NCBI GenBank assembly: GCA_959347315.1
Contig: OY365806.1
Coordinates: 50,311,568-50,375,567 of the forward strand
Direction of reading: 5' to 3'
Source of the DNA: Bimastos eiseni
Taxonomy: Eukaryota; Annelida; Clitellata; Crassiclitellata; Lumbricidae
DNA: 64,000 bases
Below the pieces are notes generated by a model. That model saw nothing but the letters and a program-made list of their open reading frames with translations, was not told the DNA's origin and searched no databases. Within the stretch, counting starts at the first letter, position 1, and every line of letters starts with the position of its first letter. A program made the translations under genes and the position numbers. Of the stretch, positions 1 through 14,300 are shown piece by piece.

Positions 1-120
1 CAAGAAATTGCCGACGGTGGACGTGGCAAAGAATCGCTTCCTGTCCATCTTGACATTAAAGCATTTTATTGATGCGAATATTGATGCGAAATGTGCCGAT
101 GCTGTGAGGATGGAATTTTA
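1..120 (+). other. Open stretch at the window edge ending in TAA, unresolved
   Basis: The frame from base 2 is open to TAA at 118-120 (KKLPTVDVAKNRFLSILTLK ... AVRMEF). It could be the last exon of an upstream gene or chance. I do not recognise it, and it is not an Ig domain. Confidence 0.15.
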
Positions 121-1568
121 ACCATAGATGCATGATGGCGCATGTGAGAGTTAATTTGGTTGGAATTGTGGTGTCATATGAAGTGTGTTATTTATTTACT
201 TATTCTACTTATAGTGCATACTAGGTCAGTTTATTAGTTTCTTTGTTTACCAATTAATTTCTAGACATAAATGCTGAGATGCATGTTGTGTAATTTTATC
301 AGTCTTAATATTGGGCAAGAGAAAAGTACACTTAATACAGGATTATTAGAGTCCACAAAGCATGCTCAAATCCAGAGTCGCTGGATTATAGAATATAGAC
401 CAAGTGGTACCAAACAGATCACCGTGACAATTTAGATTGAATGAATGCCAGCTGAGAGAGGGAAGAGAGTGCAATATGCATTAAATTGCATTTACTCAGA
501 GACCAACATCTATTGATGTGCTGATCATTATAAAAAAAGGACAATGTATTAATTAGTGGGTTAGATTGGATGAATCAAAATCAAGTGGATTATGAATGCA
601 TGTATATTTGTATGTATATATGTATTGTAAGCAAATGGGCATCTATGTAGGTTCTTATAAGTACCCCTCAAAGGCAACCTTTGCATACCCAAATGTTTCA
701 CTTAGTGTATAGACATCAATTTATTGATGCATGTGTATTATAGAACTGAGGCCTAAGTAGAAGTTAGTTGATTGATTAAGCAATCGGTATTCTAAACTGG
801 TTCCTTGAAATGTACAAGCAAGCAATGTTTCATGTTGCACCTTATCCAAAGTAAAATTTCTTGTGTTATGTTCATCAAATGTTGTGTAACACTTTAACAT
901 AAGTAAAATCTCCTTTAGTGTAAGTAAGTAAGCCATTTATTGACAGAGCATCATCACTGCTGGATGCAAAATTCAAAAGGTCAATCCTCCTCAATGGTCA
1001 TGTGAACCCACTGATAACGGATTGACCTTTTTATGGATGATATTTGGCTGCAGTAATAGTGGAAAAAGCAAAATGGAAAATGCATTATGTAAGTGTTCTT
1101 GTATTGTGTTTGATGACCCAAGTAAAACCTAGACAAACCCTTGTATTTTGTTGGTCAATGTTATATAGCTCCTTAATTTAAGTACTCGGGTGTGTACACA
1201 CAAATAGGCAAGCAATCGACTACAGTGATTTTTATATTGGTGTGGATGAGGATGGAATGCTTCCAGCTGTTGTGGATAACAGACTTTTATATTGAGAAAT
1301 GGTTCACTTTTGCCAGCTGCATTGCGCTCTGCCCTAGGCTTCTGCTACAACCTATGCATCAGTATTATCACTAACAGCATCAGCAACTGCCTCATCACTA
1401 GAAACCACTCGGCACAAGTGGCTTGATCTCAAGAACTGCATCATCAACAGAACAGCAGAATTGGCATCATCGCCAGCAAGGGTTTTACCATCATGATCAG
1501 CTATTTCATCATCAGAAGTAGTGTGGTCAGGATATATCTCAATAATTGATATCATCTGTTAATTGCAG
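121..1568. other. Non-coding, probably IGSF9-like intron
   Basis: AT-rich with no recognisable exon. Contains a 13-bp inverted repeat around AAAGGTCAATCC (about 975-987) and its complement (1019-1031), which could form a hairpin or two AGGTCA half-sites. Confidence 0.4.
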
Positions 1569-1684
1569 ATCCGCCGTACTTCATAACAAGACCGCGACCT
1601 ATCTATCAGAGGCACCAAGGTCAGTCTGTTACCATGCCCTGCGTTGCCGAGGGCGACCCAAAGCCAACGATCCTCTGGAGAAAG
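1569..1684 (+). CDS. IGSF9: IGSF9-like exon: first half of an I-set Ig domain
   Basis: Acceptor ...attgcag before 1569 and donor gtaagc at 1685. Reads [16 protein letters not shown], then [14 protein letters not shown] and ILWRK, the A-to-C strands of an Ig fold with the first Cys and the core Trp. Starts in phase 2 (two bases complete a codon from an upstream exon not in the window) and ends in phase 0. Confidence 0.85.
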
Positions 1685-4467
1685 GTAAGCTTTTATGCTA
1701 AGGATTGATCTATTTATTTACTGATTATAATCATGATATTAGATACAAGGTAAGTTGTAATACTGCTAAAGACAAGTTGTGATGCAGGTATCATTGTGAG
1801 TTATGATATCATTGTATGATACTTATCTATGATACCAGTTTTTAAGGTAAGACAGGACAAAAGTTGAGCTGTCCTAGCCCAAGACCAAAATGGAGCTGGA
1901 AGACCAAGAAGAAACTCTTAATTTTCACTCCACCTATCGATTTTCCATTGAGCGTCTATGAAGAAGCTGGTTCCCATGACTTTGACAGGGCAATGTGAAA
2001 ATGTCGAGTTCAGATTACGATTACAAGACTTTCCTAGTAAGACATACAGCGAAGTCTCATTGTGAGCCTCTGTAGAGATTTCTCAGAATCCTGGTCCAGA
2101 TGTCAAAGGATGAGTTAGTGCAAACACAGCTGCCACAATTCATAGATTGTCTTTCTAATTGCCTCCCTCGTCGCTTGGCTGTGCATGAGTGCATGGCCCT
2201 TGCCAGTGGACAATTGTTCAGGCTCTTCTAACAGTTTCTCCTTTCAGCTAAGTGTCGGATCATTTGTCAAGTGAACTGTGCCTCTAAGAGATTCTAGGAG
2301 GGTACCAGACATATATATTGTTAGCGTGTGTTGCTGTGTGTTGCTGCGTGTGTGGTAGGGAATGGATGATCGTGATCCAGTGGGATGAGGATTGAGGAGA
2401 AATACTGAACATAGAGAATGTGATTAAATGGTCTGAACCCTGCATCTAAGCGCATCTAAACAGTAGAGACCAGACAAGGAGGAGGAGGAGGAGGAGGAGG
2501 ACAAGAGCAGTCTACGACCCCTGTTGTCGTTCCCTTGGAACTTGTGGTCTTGTGGAGGCTAGATTAAGGCTGACAACAGCCCACAGCCATGTCTCCTCAG
2601 CTTTGCATCCCCAGTGGTCTTTAGAATTGACTAATAATGCCTGCAAAATGATTTCGCTTTTATTTTCGATTGTCTTCTGCACCATTGTTGTCCGGTCATC
2701 CATCGTTCTATTGACAGCCGTGGGCGGCTCTTAAATTCCTGGATGTGCTGACCTTTTAGTGCACTGCCCCCTCTCTCTTCATTTGCTCCCCTCCATTCTC
2801 TTCTTCATTCCTGCTTCCCTCCCCCCTCAGCTCTGCACTTGCTGCACAGATATTTTACTTAGTGGTAAGATTGATCAGGGCAGTTGGTCGGCACTGCACT
2901 ATGACAAGAATCAGAGTTACTGTGCTGTTGAAGGACCGGGCAGTTTCAGCTAAGGATTGATATGATATGATGATGTTTATGTGATTGTGTAATGAAATAA
3001 TCACGAGAGAATGTGTTTGAGAATGTGATGATATTTTGCTCGTGTTGTACATAAAAACTGTCCTGCCACACTTTGGATGATGTTGGTTGTCATTAAAACT
3101 TCTTTTGATCAGCAAATTGTATGGTTCACTTTCTCCATTTTGCAATGTGGTGATGGAGCAGATTCTTGAATCAAAGCTGAAGACTCATTCGAGCGCTTTT
3201 GAGTAGGTATCTTGAACGAGTGCTCTATACTCTCTGAGCATTAATGAATGAATGATTGAATGAATGAATGAGTATTACCATACATCTGGTTAAATTAATT
3301 CTCAGTATTTGTCACTGCAGACAAATTCTCACTATGCAGACTTTGCATAATTGCATGCTGTCTGATCTGCTGTGGTTGGTTGTTATATGATGTCATTTAA
3401 ACCATATGATGACAAGATAGCAACGCTATATTATGATGGTGATTAAACTTATATATAAGATGCAGAGTCCTCAGATTGCATTGTGATTGTGCATGAAGCT
3501 AGAATGAGATGAATATAAGTTAATATATTAGTTCTATTTTGAATTCATTTGTTGTTGCTGGTCATTGCAAAATGATTGATTGAATGGGCTTTGTCAGTTG
3601 TAGTGATTGATTGCTAGTTTGGCCGAAGGGTCACTCTGATAATAGTCTAACAGAACCATGAACCAAATATAAATATGTAGATTGGATTATCAGCAGAGTA
3701 GCACGTGACAGAGTTGTGTAATAGCAGTCCTCTGTAGCTAACCCTTCAAGTGTTTGGTCATTTCTGCATAGATATTAAATGGCTGTCTTCTAATTCTTGG
3801 CCTCTATTTGCTGCATGGTCAATGTACTCATTTCATGCACATGTTTCCTATTCGATGCTGTTAGAGCAGAAATCCTTAAATACTTTCTGTCCTTGGTTGA
3901 AATTGAACCTCTGAACTCTGAGTTGAAGCCCAGCTCAGTAACCTGCTTAGTTATTTGAACTTGTGAGTCGCCCTTGTAATGGTATGGGTGTGTAATGTCT
4001 CCATTGAAATTGTCATTTTTATTATTATTATTCTTGGTGGTGCACCCAACAAGGTCATCTCCTTGGAGGTCATATTCATAAAACTTGGACCATAGGGTCA
4101 TCGATTGGCTTCTGGATATTGTGGCAGGGAATATTTTATTGCCGCTGTTTAACCCCTTTAGCCGCGAACCGGATTATATTCATCCTTAACAACTAACCAT
4201 TATACCGCAAACTCGATTATAATCGTCTAATTGATCATACATACATACGTACATATGTATGTACATGAATACATACATACATATATACATACATATATAC
4301 ATGCATACATACATGCATATACCTAAGTATACGTACATATACATACATATACACACATACATACCCATACATACATACATATACAATACATACATACATA
4401 CTTACATACATACATACACTCACACACATATACATACAAATAAATACATATATATACAAATACCTAC

Positions 4468-4501
<34 letters not shown>

Positions 4502-7500
4502 GCCTACATAAATTATATACATATATGTATATATATATACACAAACTGTATATACTTATATATATACTTATATATATACACATGTCTACATATATATGCA
4601 TATATACATACATATATGCATACATACATGTCTACGTGCATATATACATATATATATATATATATACATATAAATAAATTAATGAAATATATATGCATAT
4701 ATATACATATCTATACACATATATATACATATATAAATATATACTTATATGCATTTATACATGGATTTATATAGCAAACCTAGGTTCCTTAATTCCTTTG
4801 CAATCAGATGAATTTTGCTGACCAAGGGTAGTCACCTTGCTACGAATGTCAGGTCATGTAAGTATCCAATGAGCAGATCTATGCTCAACTTTATCAGCAC
4901 CGGTTGCAGTACAGGGCAGAACTCAAAAGTGGCTAAAGAGTCTTCTTACCAGGTACAAACTTTTGATCGATGATGTTCGATCCATAATACGACAGTGGGT
5001 TGATGGAGTAGGCGGCTTCAGCCAATCGGTAGAGCTCTGAGTGGATGTCTCAAAGTCAAACCACTGCCTCTAGAAGAGAATCTCTGTGCAGCATTCAAGG
5101 TATTAAATCTAGCTTCACCAGAACTTGTCTTCAGACATTGTGGTCACCTGAACAGCTGCCTCAACTCCTCCCACAATTACTACCCCAAGCTGTATGGGGA
5201 GCGAGTAGTTGAGATAGTCTAGGCGCAGTGTTTTGAATTAGTACCTGTTGTTGTCAGATGGTGCCTGGTGTTGTCTTCCACAATTGGTCTTATGCCTCTG
5301 TTCTTCTTGCCTAGGGCTAAAAGTTTTACCCATAGATTACCTCATTCATCTCTTCAGGTAGACCTTCTGTCAGAAGCAGATTGAAAAGGTTAATTATTAT
5401 TAAGTAGAAACTGGTGGCCTGAGTTAAAGGTTCTTGTCCCTATCCTGCTGAACAATAAAGCCCCTGAATGCCATTGCATTAAAGCACTGCCTACAAATGG
5501 AGAGTCGTTGAAAAAGGTGAGTTGTCTCTTGGGGGGTGGGTCTCCTGTTGCTTCTATTATTATTACCATTATTATCAAAATGTGACTGAAATGCAGGATG
5601 AGTACATCGTTAATTTTTGATGTTTGAAGGTTGAAGGTCCATTTCCTGATAAGACAAAGACGATGTACTATGAAGGAAACCTAACAATAGTTCATCTGAC
5701 AAAAGAAGATCAGGGAATGTATGAATGCATCGCTTCAAACATCGTCACTGGAGTTATAACGACGTCTCTTCTCATCATTGAACGTAAATGCCTCCTTCAT
5801 CCGTCATTTAGGGTTCTGCATTCAGTAGAGTGCTTGAAGACGTTTATCAGTAGAGGGGCATGTATGTTTGTATGTATGTATAATGTATGTATATGTGTAT
5901 GTATATTTGGGGACAATTAATATAGCATGGTATTAAGCATTTTTAGCTTCTGTGATGTTAGCTGTACATACCAAAGACACAACTCCTTGTCACTTTGGAG
6001 TGCATCTAACGCAACTGCCGCTGGTTCCATAAGTGAAACTGCCACTGGTTCCATAAGTGAAACTGCCACTGGTTCCATAAGTGAAACTGCCACTGGTTCC
6101 ATAAGTGAAACTGCCACTGGTTCTATAAGTGAAACTGCCACTGGTTCCATAAGTGACACATATTCTTGCAGTGATACTACTTCATGCTGAAGAAAAGCAG
6201 GCAGTGATTGTGAAGTGCACATTAAATTATTAAGCCTTAGAGCACTGAATAAATTTCTCCCAGAGACATAATACGAATTCCAACAGGTTGTTCCAATAAG
6301 ACATGCTCAATCTGTGTCCATCAAATCTAATATAGCATCAGCTGCTTTGGTGCTGTGACATGTCGAGTTCCATATTGAAATTACAAAAGTTAAGTTTCTA
6401 ATTTATTTGTTCAGTATTTAAATATTTCATCAGTTCATGGATTTCTGGCTCCCATTTTCAAGGTAAACCTTGTGAGTGGTTTAAATGCTGAGCTGGCAAG
6501 GAATGAAGCCTACACACACAAATAGTCAAAAATAAAAATTTTTATTTCCACGATTTTTTCATAAACAATTAACATTCTAAAAACGAAAATTTAAAATTTA
6601 AAGCCATATTAGTAGTTATTACAGGCACAAACGGTTATTTTGCTTATTTTTCGAAAATTGTAAGCTTCGCCTGCGGATGGTACTTCGTCCTAAGCTGAGC
6701 TTAGTAGCAATTTGTGATGACAAAAACGGAAGGCATAATAAAATTTGTCATCTTTCATAGATCTTGAGGATTACGATGATCTAGAAATACTCTTTAGTGT
6801 CATAAATTTTGTTGAATGTGATAAATCATAATAATGGTCGCCATTTTGATTATTTGGGAATTGCCGACTTACATCTAGGGTCAACCAGGAGTAACTTTAT
6901 ATCCAGCGTAAGGCGCAATATCCATCTCACCTATACCGACTTTACACGCTACTCTGGTGTAGGCCAGATTTATGTCAGGAGTAAGAGTTACACCCTGCTT
7001 ATGCATATGCCTAGAGCCAGTAAGTTTGGAAATGAACAAGACCATGCACACTTCTTAGCTGACTTGCTTCTGTAGTCCACTGCTGATGACAGAAGTGGTC
7101 GTGTGTGCTGCATGTATTCGGCTGACTTGAATCAGCTGTTGCCTTATCTCAATGTGTAGGCAAATGTTGGTGGATGTCATCAGGACACTGGGTGCTTTCA
7201 TCAATGTTTACAGATTTGTTTATGTGCAGCTTACGATGGTTGGAAGAGTGTAATATGACACAATTAAGACACAATCTCATTGTTTTATGAAATCTTAAAT
7301 TCATGCATTATTACATAAATGCATGATATTGAATATTATATATGTGTGGAAATGTATATAGAAAATTTCTATATAATCATGTATATATATATATATAGTC
7401 AGCATTACAGATAACCATTTTAACTTGCATACTTAATACTGATTGATTGATTGATCACATGGCTTGACTTCTGATTTTGATGGCTGACCTGATTTGGACT

Positions 7501-10500
7501 TGACCTGATTTTGACCTGACCTGATTGTGATTTTTGACAACAGTATCAGTTAAATTGCTGCTTAGTGTTTCATTTTGATAATGGTGCAATTGAAGTCATA
7601 AGGATAGATAGGCATACATGCGTCGACCAGTTTTTGTAGATATTAATAACAATCCAGAAACTTCTTTTGTGTCCTAAGGGCATCAAAACTCACAATTATG
7701 CAGTCGGGGTCACTGCCATATTCCAGGGTCAGTGAGGTCATAGGTCAATAGGGAAATCGAATAAGGCACACACAAATCAGAACATGTATTTATTGCCTAC
7801 AGGTCTAAGTGCATAATGTAAATCATTATTCTCTATGTATTTGTTTAAATATGTTAAAGTAATTATGTGTATTGTGTAGTCTTGTTTGTTAATTCCTATC
7901 TAAACACTTAATGTTGTGCCTTTTAAATGCTTCACAAGGCGTCTGCATTAGCTAAAATTATGTTTGAACTCATTTAGGAAAAGACATTTGTCAATGAGGA
8001 AATAATGCACAGACATTATTATAGCTAGATGAGCCACCACTGACCCAACACAAAGGAAGAGTTAAACCTAGAAAGTCGCATCCAGAGTTAACAGTTGCCA
8101 TGACATTTAGAGTGTATGGAGCACGCCAATCCAAAGGCCTCCTGCTTCCCATTGCTGATTTCAAGATTTGCAGGTCATGGTTGGTGTAATTAGTTCTGTA
8201 GATCTGGAGCTGGATTATCCCTCTCAGAAACTGTACACCCTGGAAAGTGTGTACTTGTGTGTGTACATATACTTGTCCAATTTTGGAAAGACTGCAATGA
8301 TAGGCAGCTGAATCATGTCAATAATCATGTGAGATCATATGCTGAATCAGCATATGTATCAAAACACCAATTCAGTAATTTAAGTAACAGTCAGAACATC
8401 TAGGATTATTGAACAATCCACATTGAGATGAACAATTTGCCAAAATGGCAGAGTCAGCAAGATATGAAGCAAATGGCTGAAGACGTATTCTTCATTTGCA
8501 TAGCACTGTATTTAATTCAAATGCCATCTGCTCAAACAGTCTGAATATACAAGTGCATGCAGAACGTGAATGTTAAAAAATAATAATAATGATGATAATA
8601 ATGCAATTTCTTTTTGCATGACTGTCTGCCAAGCCAACATCTACAAAACATCCTGTCATCCAGAGCAATGTTCATCTCACTTTTGTGATCCTGTAAGTAA
8701 TGACTCAGGTCGGCAATGTTAGTGATGATAATAGTGATAATGACAGCAATAACAATGATAATAGTTAGAAGAAGAAAATGAGGATTAGTGTTATGTTGGA
8801 TTGTTGTAGTATATACTCTTCATGCCCCATACAACGTTACTGTTAGAACGACACACAATTCAGCAAAGGTTTCATGGATGCCAGCCTATGATGGTGGCCA
8901 CCTACAGCACTACGTTCTCTGGCTAGTACCTTTCTTACTATGGCTTTTGTAGGTCTTGAACGTGTCAAATATGTTTGCAATTGTAGTATACGATACTGTT
9001 AAATGTCTGATTACATCCACCCATCGATATCTATCAGTGGTCCAGTTAGTTGGAAACCCTGTTGCCTTATTGCAGTTTGAGACTGATTAAGTGTGTTTTC
9101 CATGGCTATGTGGTTACATTTGAATTTTAGTGGACCCATAAAACTTGTCCACTGCTTCTGTCAACATGGTAAATCTCAGGATTTATGTATGTCGTATGTG
9201 ACTGGAAAACCTTGAATCCAGTGATGCAACCACAGGGCAGGGTCTTTTGAATTGCTTATTTACTACGATTGAAGCAGGAATGTCTAAGTTGACGTTTTGA
9301 TGCCAGGTACAAGAAGAGTGAAAGCAACAAAGAAGACTGGATAACGTTACGCGTTGTTCCAGATGATGCTGTATCGCTTACAGTGTACAACTTGTTGGCC
9401 GATACCTCTTATCAGTTCATGGTGCTCTCTCGAAATCGACTTGGTGAGGGACTGTTCAGCCAACCAGTTCACCAGTCCACAAAAGGTCGTGTTTCTACTT
9501 ACCTAATTGTGTCCTTGCAACCTTTTAATGTAATTAAAGTCTCTCATGCAGTTCTGAAATCATAAATGGTTGTGTTATTCCGAAATAGTGATATACGTGT
9601 ATAGAAATGTATATGAGATGGAATTTCGAATATAGGTTTTGTTGTCTTTGAAGATGAAATAATGAGTATGCCAATGATAATACAGCTACTAACAATAATA
9701 ATAAATAAGGGCACCAACATTTCTTATCTAATGTGAACTTGAATAGCAATTAGTTTGCACAGAGTGGTGCTACTTAAGCGTAGATATGCCTATCTTACGT
9801 CCCACCCATGATGTTCTTGGTGGCTTTCTGTGGTCCCTGTTATATTTGCCCTATTAATCATTTTCCTCCTTGCATATCCATCCCTAAATAGAGGAGAGCC
9901 TGCTTTTCATGTTCAAGTGTCATAAGCATCTTTGTCGTCATGGAAATAATTCTTACTATAATGGAGGTTGGCATGGAAACGAGGTCTGTCGTAATGTGAA
10001 TCCACGTGAAAGCAAGTTTGAGATGACATTTGATTGCACCAAATAAAATTTTATGTGAGGATTGGCATCACGAAATTAGAGACATTATGGCAATAGAAGG
10101 AGATAAATTCTTTCCATAAGCATCTTGTCATAAACAACCTCTCTCTTGCCATTGTAACATATGCTTGAGTATATGCCTTCCATCAAATTTTCCATTATTT
10201 TGTAAGGAACAGAATAACTGATAATAAGCACATATTTCCCCTTTTTATGGCACATGTGTTACATTGAAGTTGTATCATGAATATGTTCTTAGACTCAGCA
10301 ACATTTAGGGTATTGAGCAGCACTTTGCAAAGGTTCCTTTTAATTATCTATTTTCATTATTAATCAGATACTTATATCATGCTAATTTATAAATTCACCT
10401 CAAGAACTGCTTCAGTGGTTTACAATAAGAGTTAGTCCCACATAGTTAGTGGAAGTGAATCCCAAGTTGCAGACCAGTCTGTGAAAATTCATGAAAGTCA

Positions 10501-11270
10501 GAAGCCTAGCTTTAATAGTTTTATAGTTTGATAAATTCAGGTGGCCACTGGAAATCTAGATCAGAGGAAGCTGATCTTCACCTAATGGAATTAAACACAA
10601 GTTAGCTTTGGTATTGATCATTGAGGTATCTTTATATAGGCTACAGGGACAGCAGTTTTTTGGACTCAAGCTCTAAAATGTAATCCATGTAATGATGAAG
10701 ACATGTATGAACATGCAGTCCAGTTATGACTATACATAAATATGCCATCCTGCATTGCCTCTTATATACATTGGTGGCTTAACAACAGCTGGTTCAACCA
10801 CTTCAGTGAACCTCACTCAGTCTTGCACTATTTATGGCTCTAGCTGCTTATTATATTCACCACTTGCTTAATAACCTAGCAGTTTACCTCACAATTCATC
10901 TTCCCTCATCAGTCACCACTTACCTGACCACTTACATTACGTCCTCATCAGTTACCTGTTCTCAACACTTGCATAATATCACCATGGGGAGGCATGGAGC
11001 AATCGATAAGACACTGCAAGATGAGCAGTAGCAGTAGGAAGTGAGATCGATTCCTACTTACTCATAGGGTTGACTAGTCCTTCCATTCACTTGGCGGTGG
11101 CATTTGGTTAAATCAAATGCAGGATTATGATGGTGTCTTGCATGGCTGCTATACAGTTAAATTCAACTCCTGTAATGTCTAGTGATCATCCATTCCTACT
11201 GTACTTGTACTGCAGTCTGTCAGTTTGAATTGAATTTGAATAAATGAAGGTTTTTATTATTATTATTATT

Positions 11271-11301
<31 letters not shown>

Positions 11302-14300
11302 CTCGCTTGACCTCGTTTACAATTACCTGCTGGACCACTGACTTTACACTCACAACTTACACGACCTTAGCACTTACATTACATCACCACTCACTCTGCT
11401 TTACTATTTACTTGAACAACCATTTACCTGACCTCACAGCTTACCATGCCTCACTGCTATTTAACCTAACCCTCTCACAACATCTCCTCATATTCAACTT
11501 ATCTTGCCACTTATCTTGCTTCACCACTTGCCTCCTCATCACTCAAATTCTTAGATTATTATCTAACCACCGATGTCTTAATGGCAGAAGTTGTTACTTA
11601 TCTCTAGTTTTAGAAAATGTTATGTCTACAGAAGATCCTGAAGACATAGACTCAGACGGTAATCTACAATCTTTACCTTTCTTGTCTATCAATCTATCTA
11701 ACATCTTTTACTGCACAAAGCAGCATCAGTTTCTGGTTTCTTCAAGTGAATCCATGGCAAAAAATCCTAAACCACTAAAAAAGATCACTCGAAATTAATT
11801 CAATAGCTTAGGAAAGGAAATCTGAGTTAAAGCTTCTGCAATAAGTTGGTAGTCACTTTTGTTTATGATTTATGCTTTTGTAATGTAAAGCCATGAAATT
11901 ACTCTACCCCACACAAAAGGTGCGCCAGAGAGTCGATTTCTCATTATTTCATGCTGATTACACTAGTTCCATTTTTATCGATTGCCCTTTTATATACAAT
12001 AGATTGTACTAGTTATATCATGATAAATTGCACTAGTTTCTGTTTGATAAACTGCACTATTCTCATTTTTATCGATTTCTCCTTCCTATAGATCTATACC
12101 AAAGTTAAGAAAATGAAATCGCTAACACTACATACCCATGGCCACCTCGAGGCTGGTTCAAAAAAATGCTCTTCTCTTTCTTCTTATTCACATTTTTTTA
12201 TGATAGATGATGATTGTTCAATTGCGATAGATAACACTGGTTTATTTGTGATCGATTGCTTGTTCAATCTCTGATAGATTACACTGGTTCTGGTTCGGGA
12301 AACCAAATTCCTAGAACTGACGAAGACAGCTCAAAGCCAAGCATCTTAGGTGATTTATTGTCTGCTGTTAGTTTTCTCTCACGCAAATCATGACTTCTTT
12401 CCAGTCACAGAATGTGGTTTTCATTCAAGTGACAATATGTCACATTTGATAGATTGCTTATGAATAAGTGAACACGGTGAAGGCAGATTTTGGCAGTGTG
12501 CAGGACGTTTCCAGAATTTTAAACAACAGTTTATCACGCCTTTATAATCACGGAGAAGTTTCTAGCAGCTCTGCACTTCAGACACTTCCTAGATGTGTAA
12601 AGAAACCTGAGAAATAATAAAATTGTTCATGTTTTTATAAATATGCTTTTGTTAACTTACTGCATTGCTCAGAGTAAGGTATACAGTAGGGTATTAAATG
12701 AGGAATTGGCTTACAATCCACTGCTACCCTTCCTCGATAGTAGAGTAAGTGAGCAGTCAGTTACCTCCAAGTGCTACCACTGATAGTTGTAGTAAGTCCC
12801 TTCTTATAAGTGCTACACTTGATAGAGATGTGTAATAGTGACCTTACCACATACCTTGTGAGTACCCGGTACTACTACCAATAGTCTCATATTACAAATA
12901 ATGTTACAAATAATCATCTTAGAGTGGACCTTACCTTGGAGAACAGCCTTTAACAGAAGCATTAACCAATTGATTGACCTACTATTAACAATCAGAAAAA
13001 TACTTAATCATAAATCAATCAATCATAACAGAGACATGATTGTAACAAATGAATGGAAGGAACTGTGCTGTCGTCTTTTGTTGTTTCAGAGCCACAGCCA
13101 AATCCTCCTCTAAACATAACTGTCAGATTACAGAAAGACGGTTTGCACATCGCCTGGCTACCTCCGAAGTATTCGTCAGTACCTGTGCAATATTATATCA
13201 TCCAATATCGAACCGTTGGTCAATGGGTTCCGCTAAATGGTCGTCACACGAAGACGTGGTATACGTGGGCGACACCGTCTTTTGGCGCCGCATATCAGTT
13301 CCGGGTCATCAGCTATGGGTACAGCTCACACAGCGAATCCAGTCCAGTTGTAACAATACACACCGGTGGTTAGTCTCTCATTTGTAATCCCTCGGGTGTA
13401 TGTAAAAAAATATCTGAGATTAAAAGGGTTGTTGATCTGAAATGGCTTCTCCCTCATCATTGTTATTCTATTATTGTCATTATTTTGTATTACCTGAGTA
13501 CGGGTACATGGGCATTATGGTTTCATGGACTGGACACAAGACAAGACAGTGTTTGAATCTCTGTTGTGTCAACTAGCTAGTTAGCTAATATAGTTAAAAC
13601 TGCTTTCAAATACCAGGTAGTTGCAAAATAATTGACTTGTTTTATAAAATAGTTGAAATTAGTAGTTGAAATACAAAATCTGAATTTGTTGTGTAATTCT
13701 TCTGTAAGTTTTTCTTAACACTTTTTCAGTTGCATATGCACCAGTGAGATTTCCTATGCTGTCAATTGTCAACACCACTTTGAGGCTGAATTTTAGTAAC
13801 ATAATCATCATAATTAGGGTTATGAGCTAATGAAGTAATTATTTATAGTTTAGCGGAATCATGGCCCATCTTTATTCATAGGTTGCAAGAACAAAGAAAC
13901 ACTTATGCAAAAAAATACAATGAATGTTATACAACAATTAAACTTTAAGTATAAATGGGGATCCTATGCACAGTTAATATGGGATGCATCAAAGCAGAAC
14001 GGACTTAAGCAGAACAGTAGGCACAATTAGTGTTAATGAAGAAATAATTCAGAGAAAATAAAAAAATTAGCAGCTGTTTCCATTTGCCATTTTACTTGAG
14101 CAAAGGAAGTTACAAAAAAGTAGTTTATAGTGATGTCTATAATTACTTTAATTTTCTTATATTTAAAGCTGGTTACACACTACCAGTTAAGCTATTTAAA
14201 AACTATTTTAAGGTATTTGTAGTTGAACTACCTAGAAATAGTTCCTTCACGGCCGACTTATGTGTTGCCACTTTCTAAAAGAATAGACTTTCATAATCGA

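Larger units (their letters stand above)
1685..5629. other. IGSF9-like intron with simple repeats
   Basis: No exon recognised. Contains a GGA run at 2479-2502, a LINE-like 3' tail near 3180-3290, the large TACA/TATA microsatellite at 4231-4760, and a non-coding stretch 4870-5380 that looks like decayed repeat. Confidence 0.5.
9486..13089. other. IGSF9-like intron with SINE and diverged repeats
   Basis: Holds the SINE at 10984-11250, (ATT)n/(ATC)n at 11252-11301 with a repeat-driven 184-codon open frame after it, and a diverged direct repeat around 11940-12300 built on GATTGCACTAGTT-like units. No exon recognised. Confidence 0.4.

Noticed and set aside
4186..4698. Several Tyr/Met/Cys/Val-rich open frames on both strands
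   Set aside because: They are translations of the TACA/TATA microsatellite, open in several frames at once, with no gene features.
11244..11798. 184-codon plus-strand open frame
   Set aside because: It begins in the ATT/ATC microsatellite and continues in Thr/Leu/His-rich low-complexity sequence; no domain, splice support or homology that I recognise.
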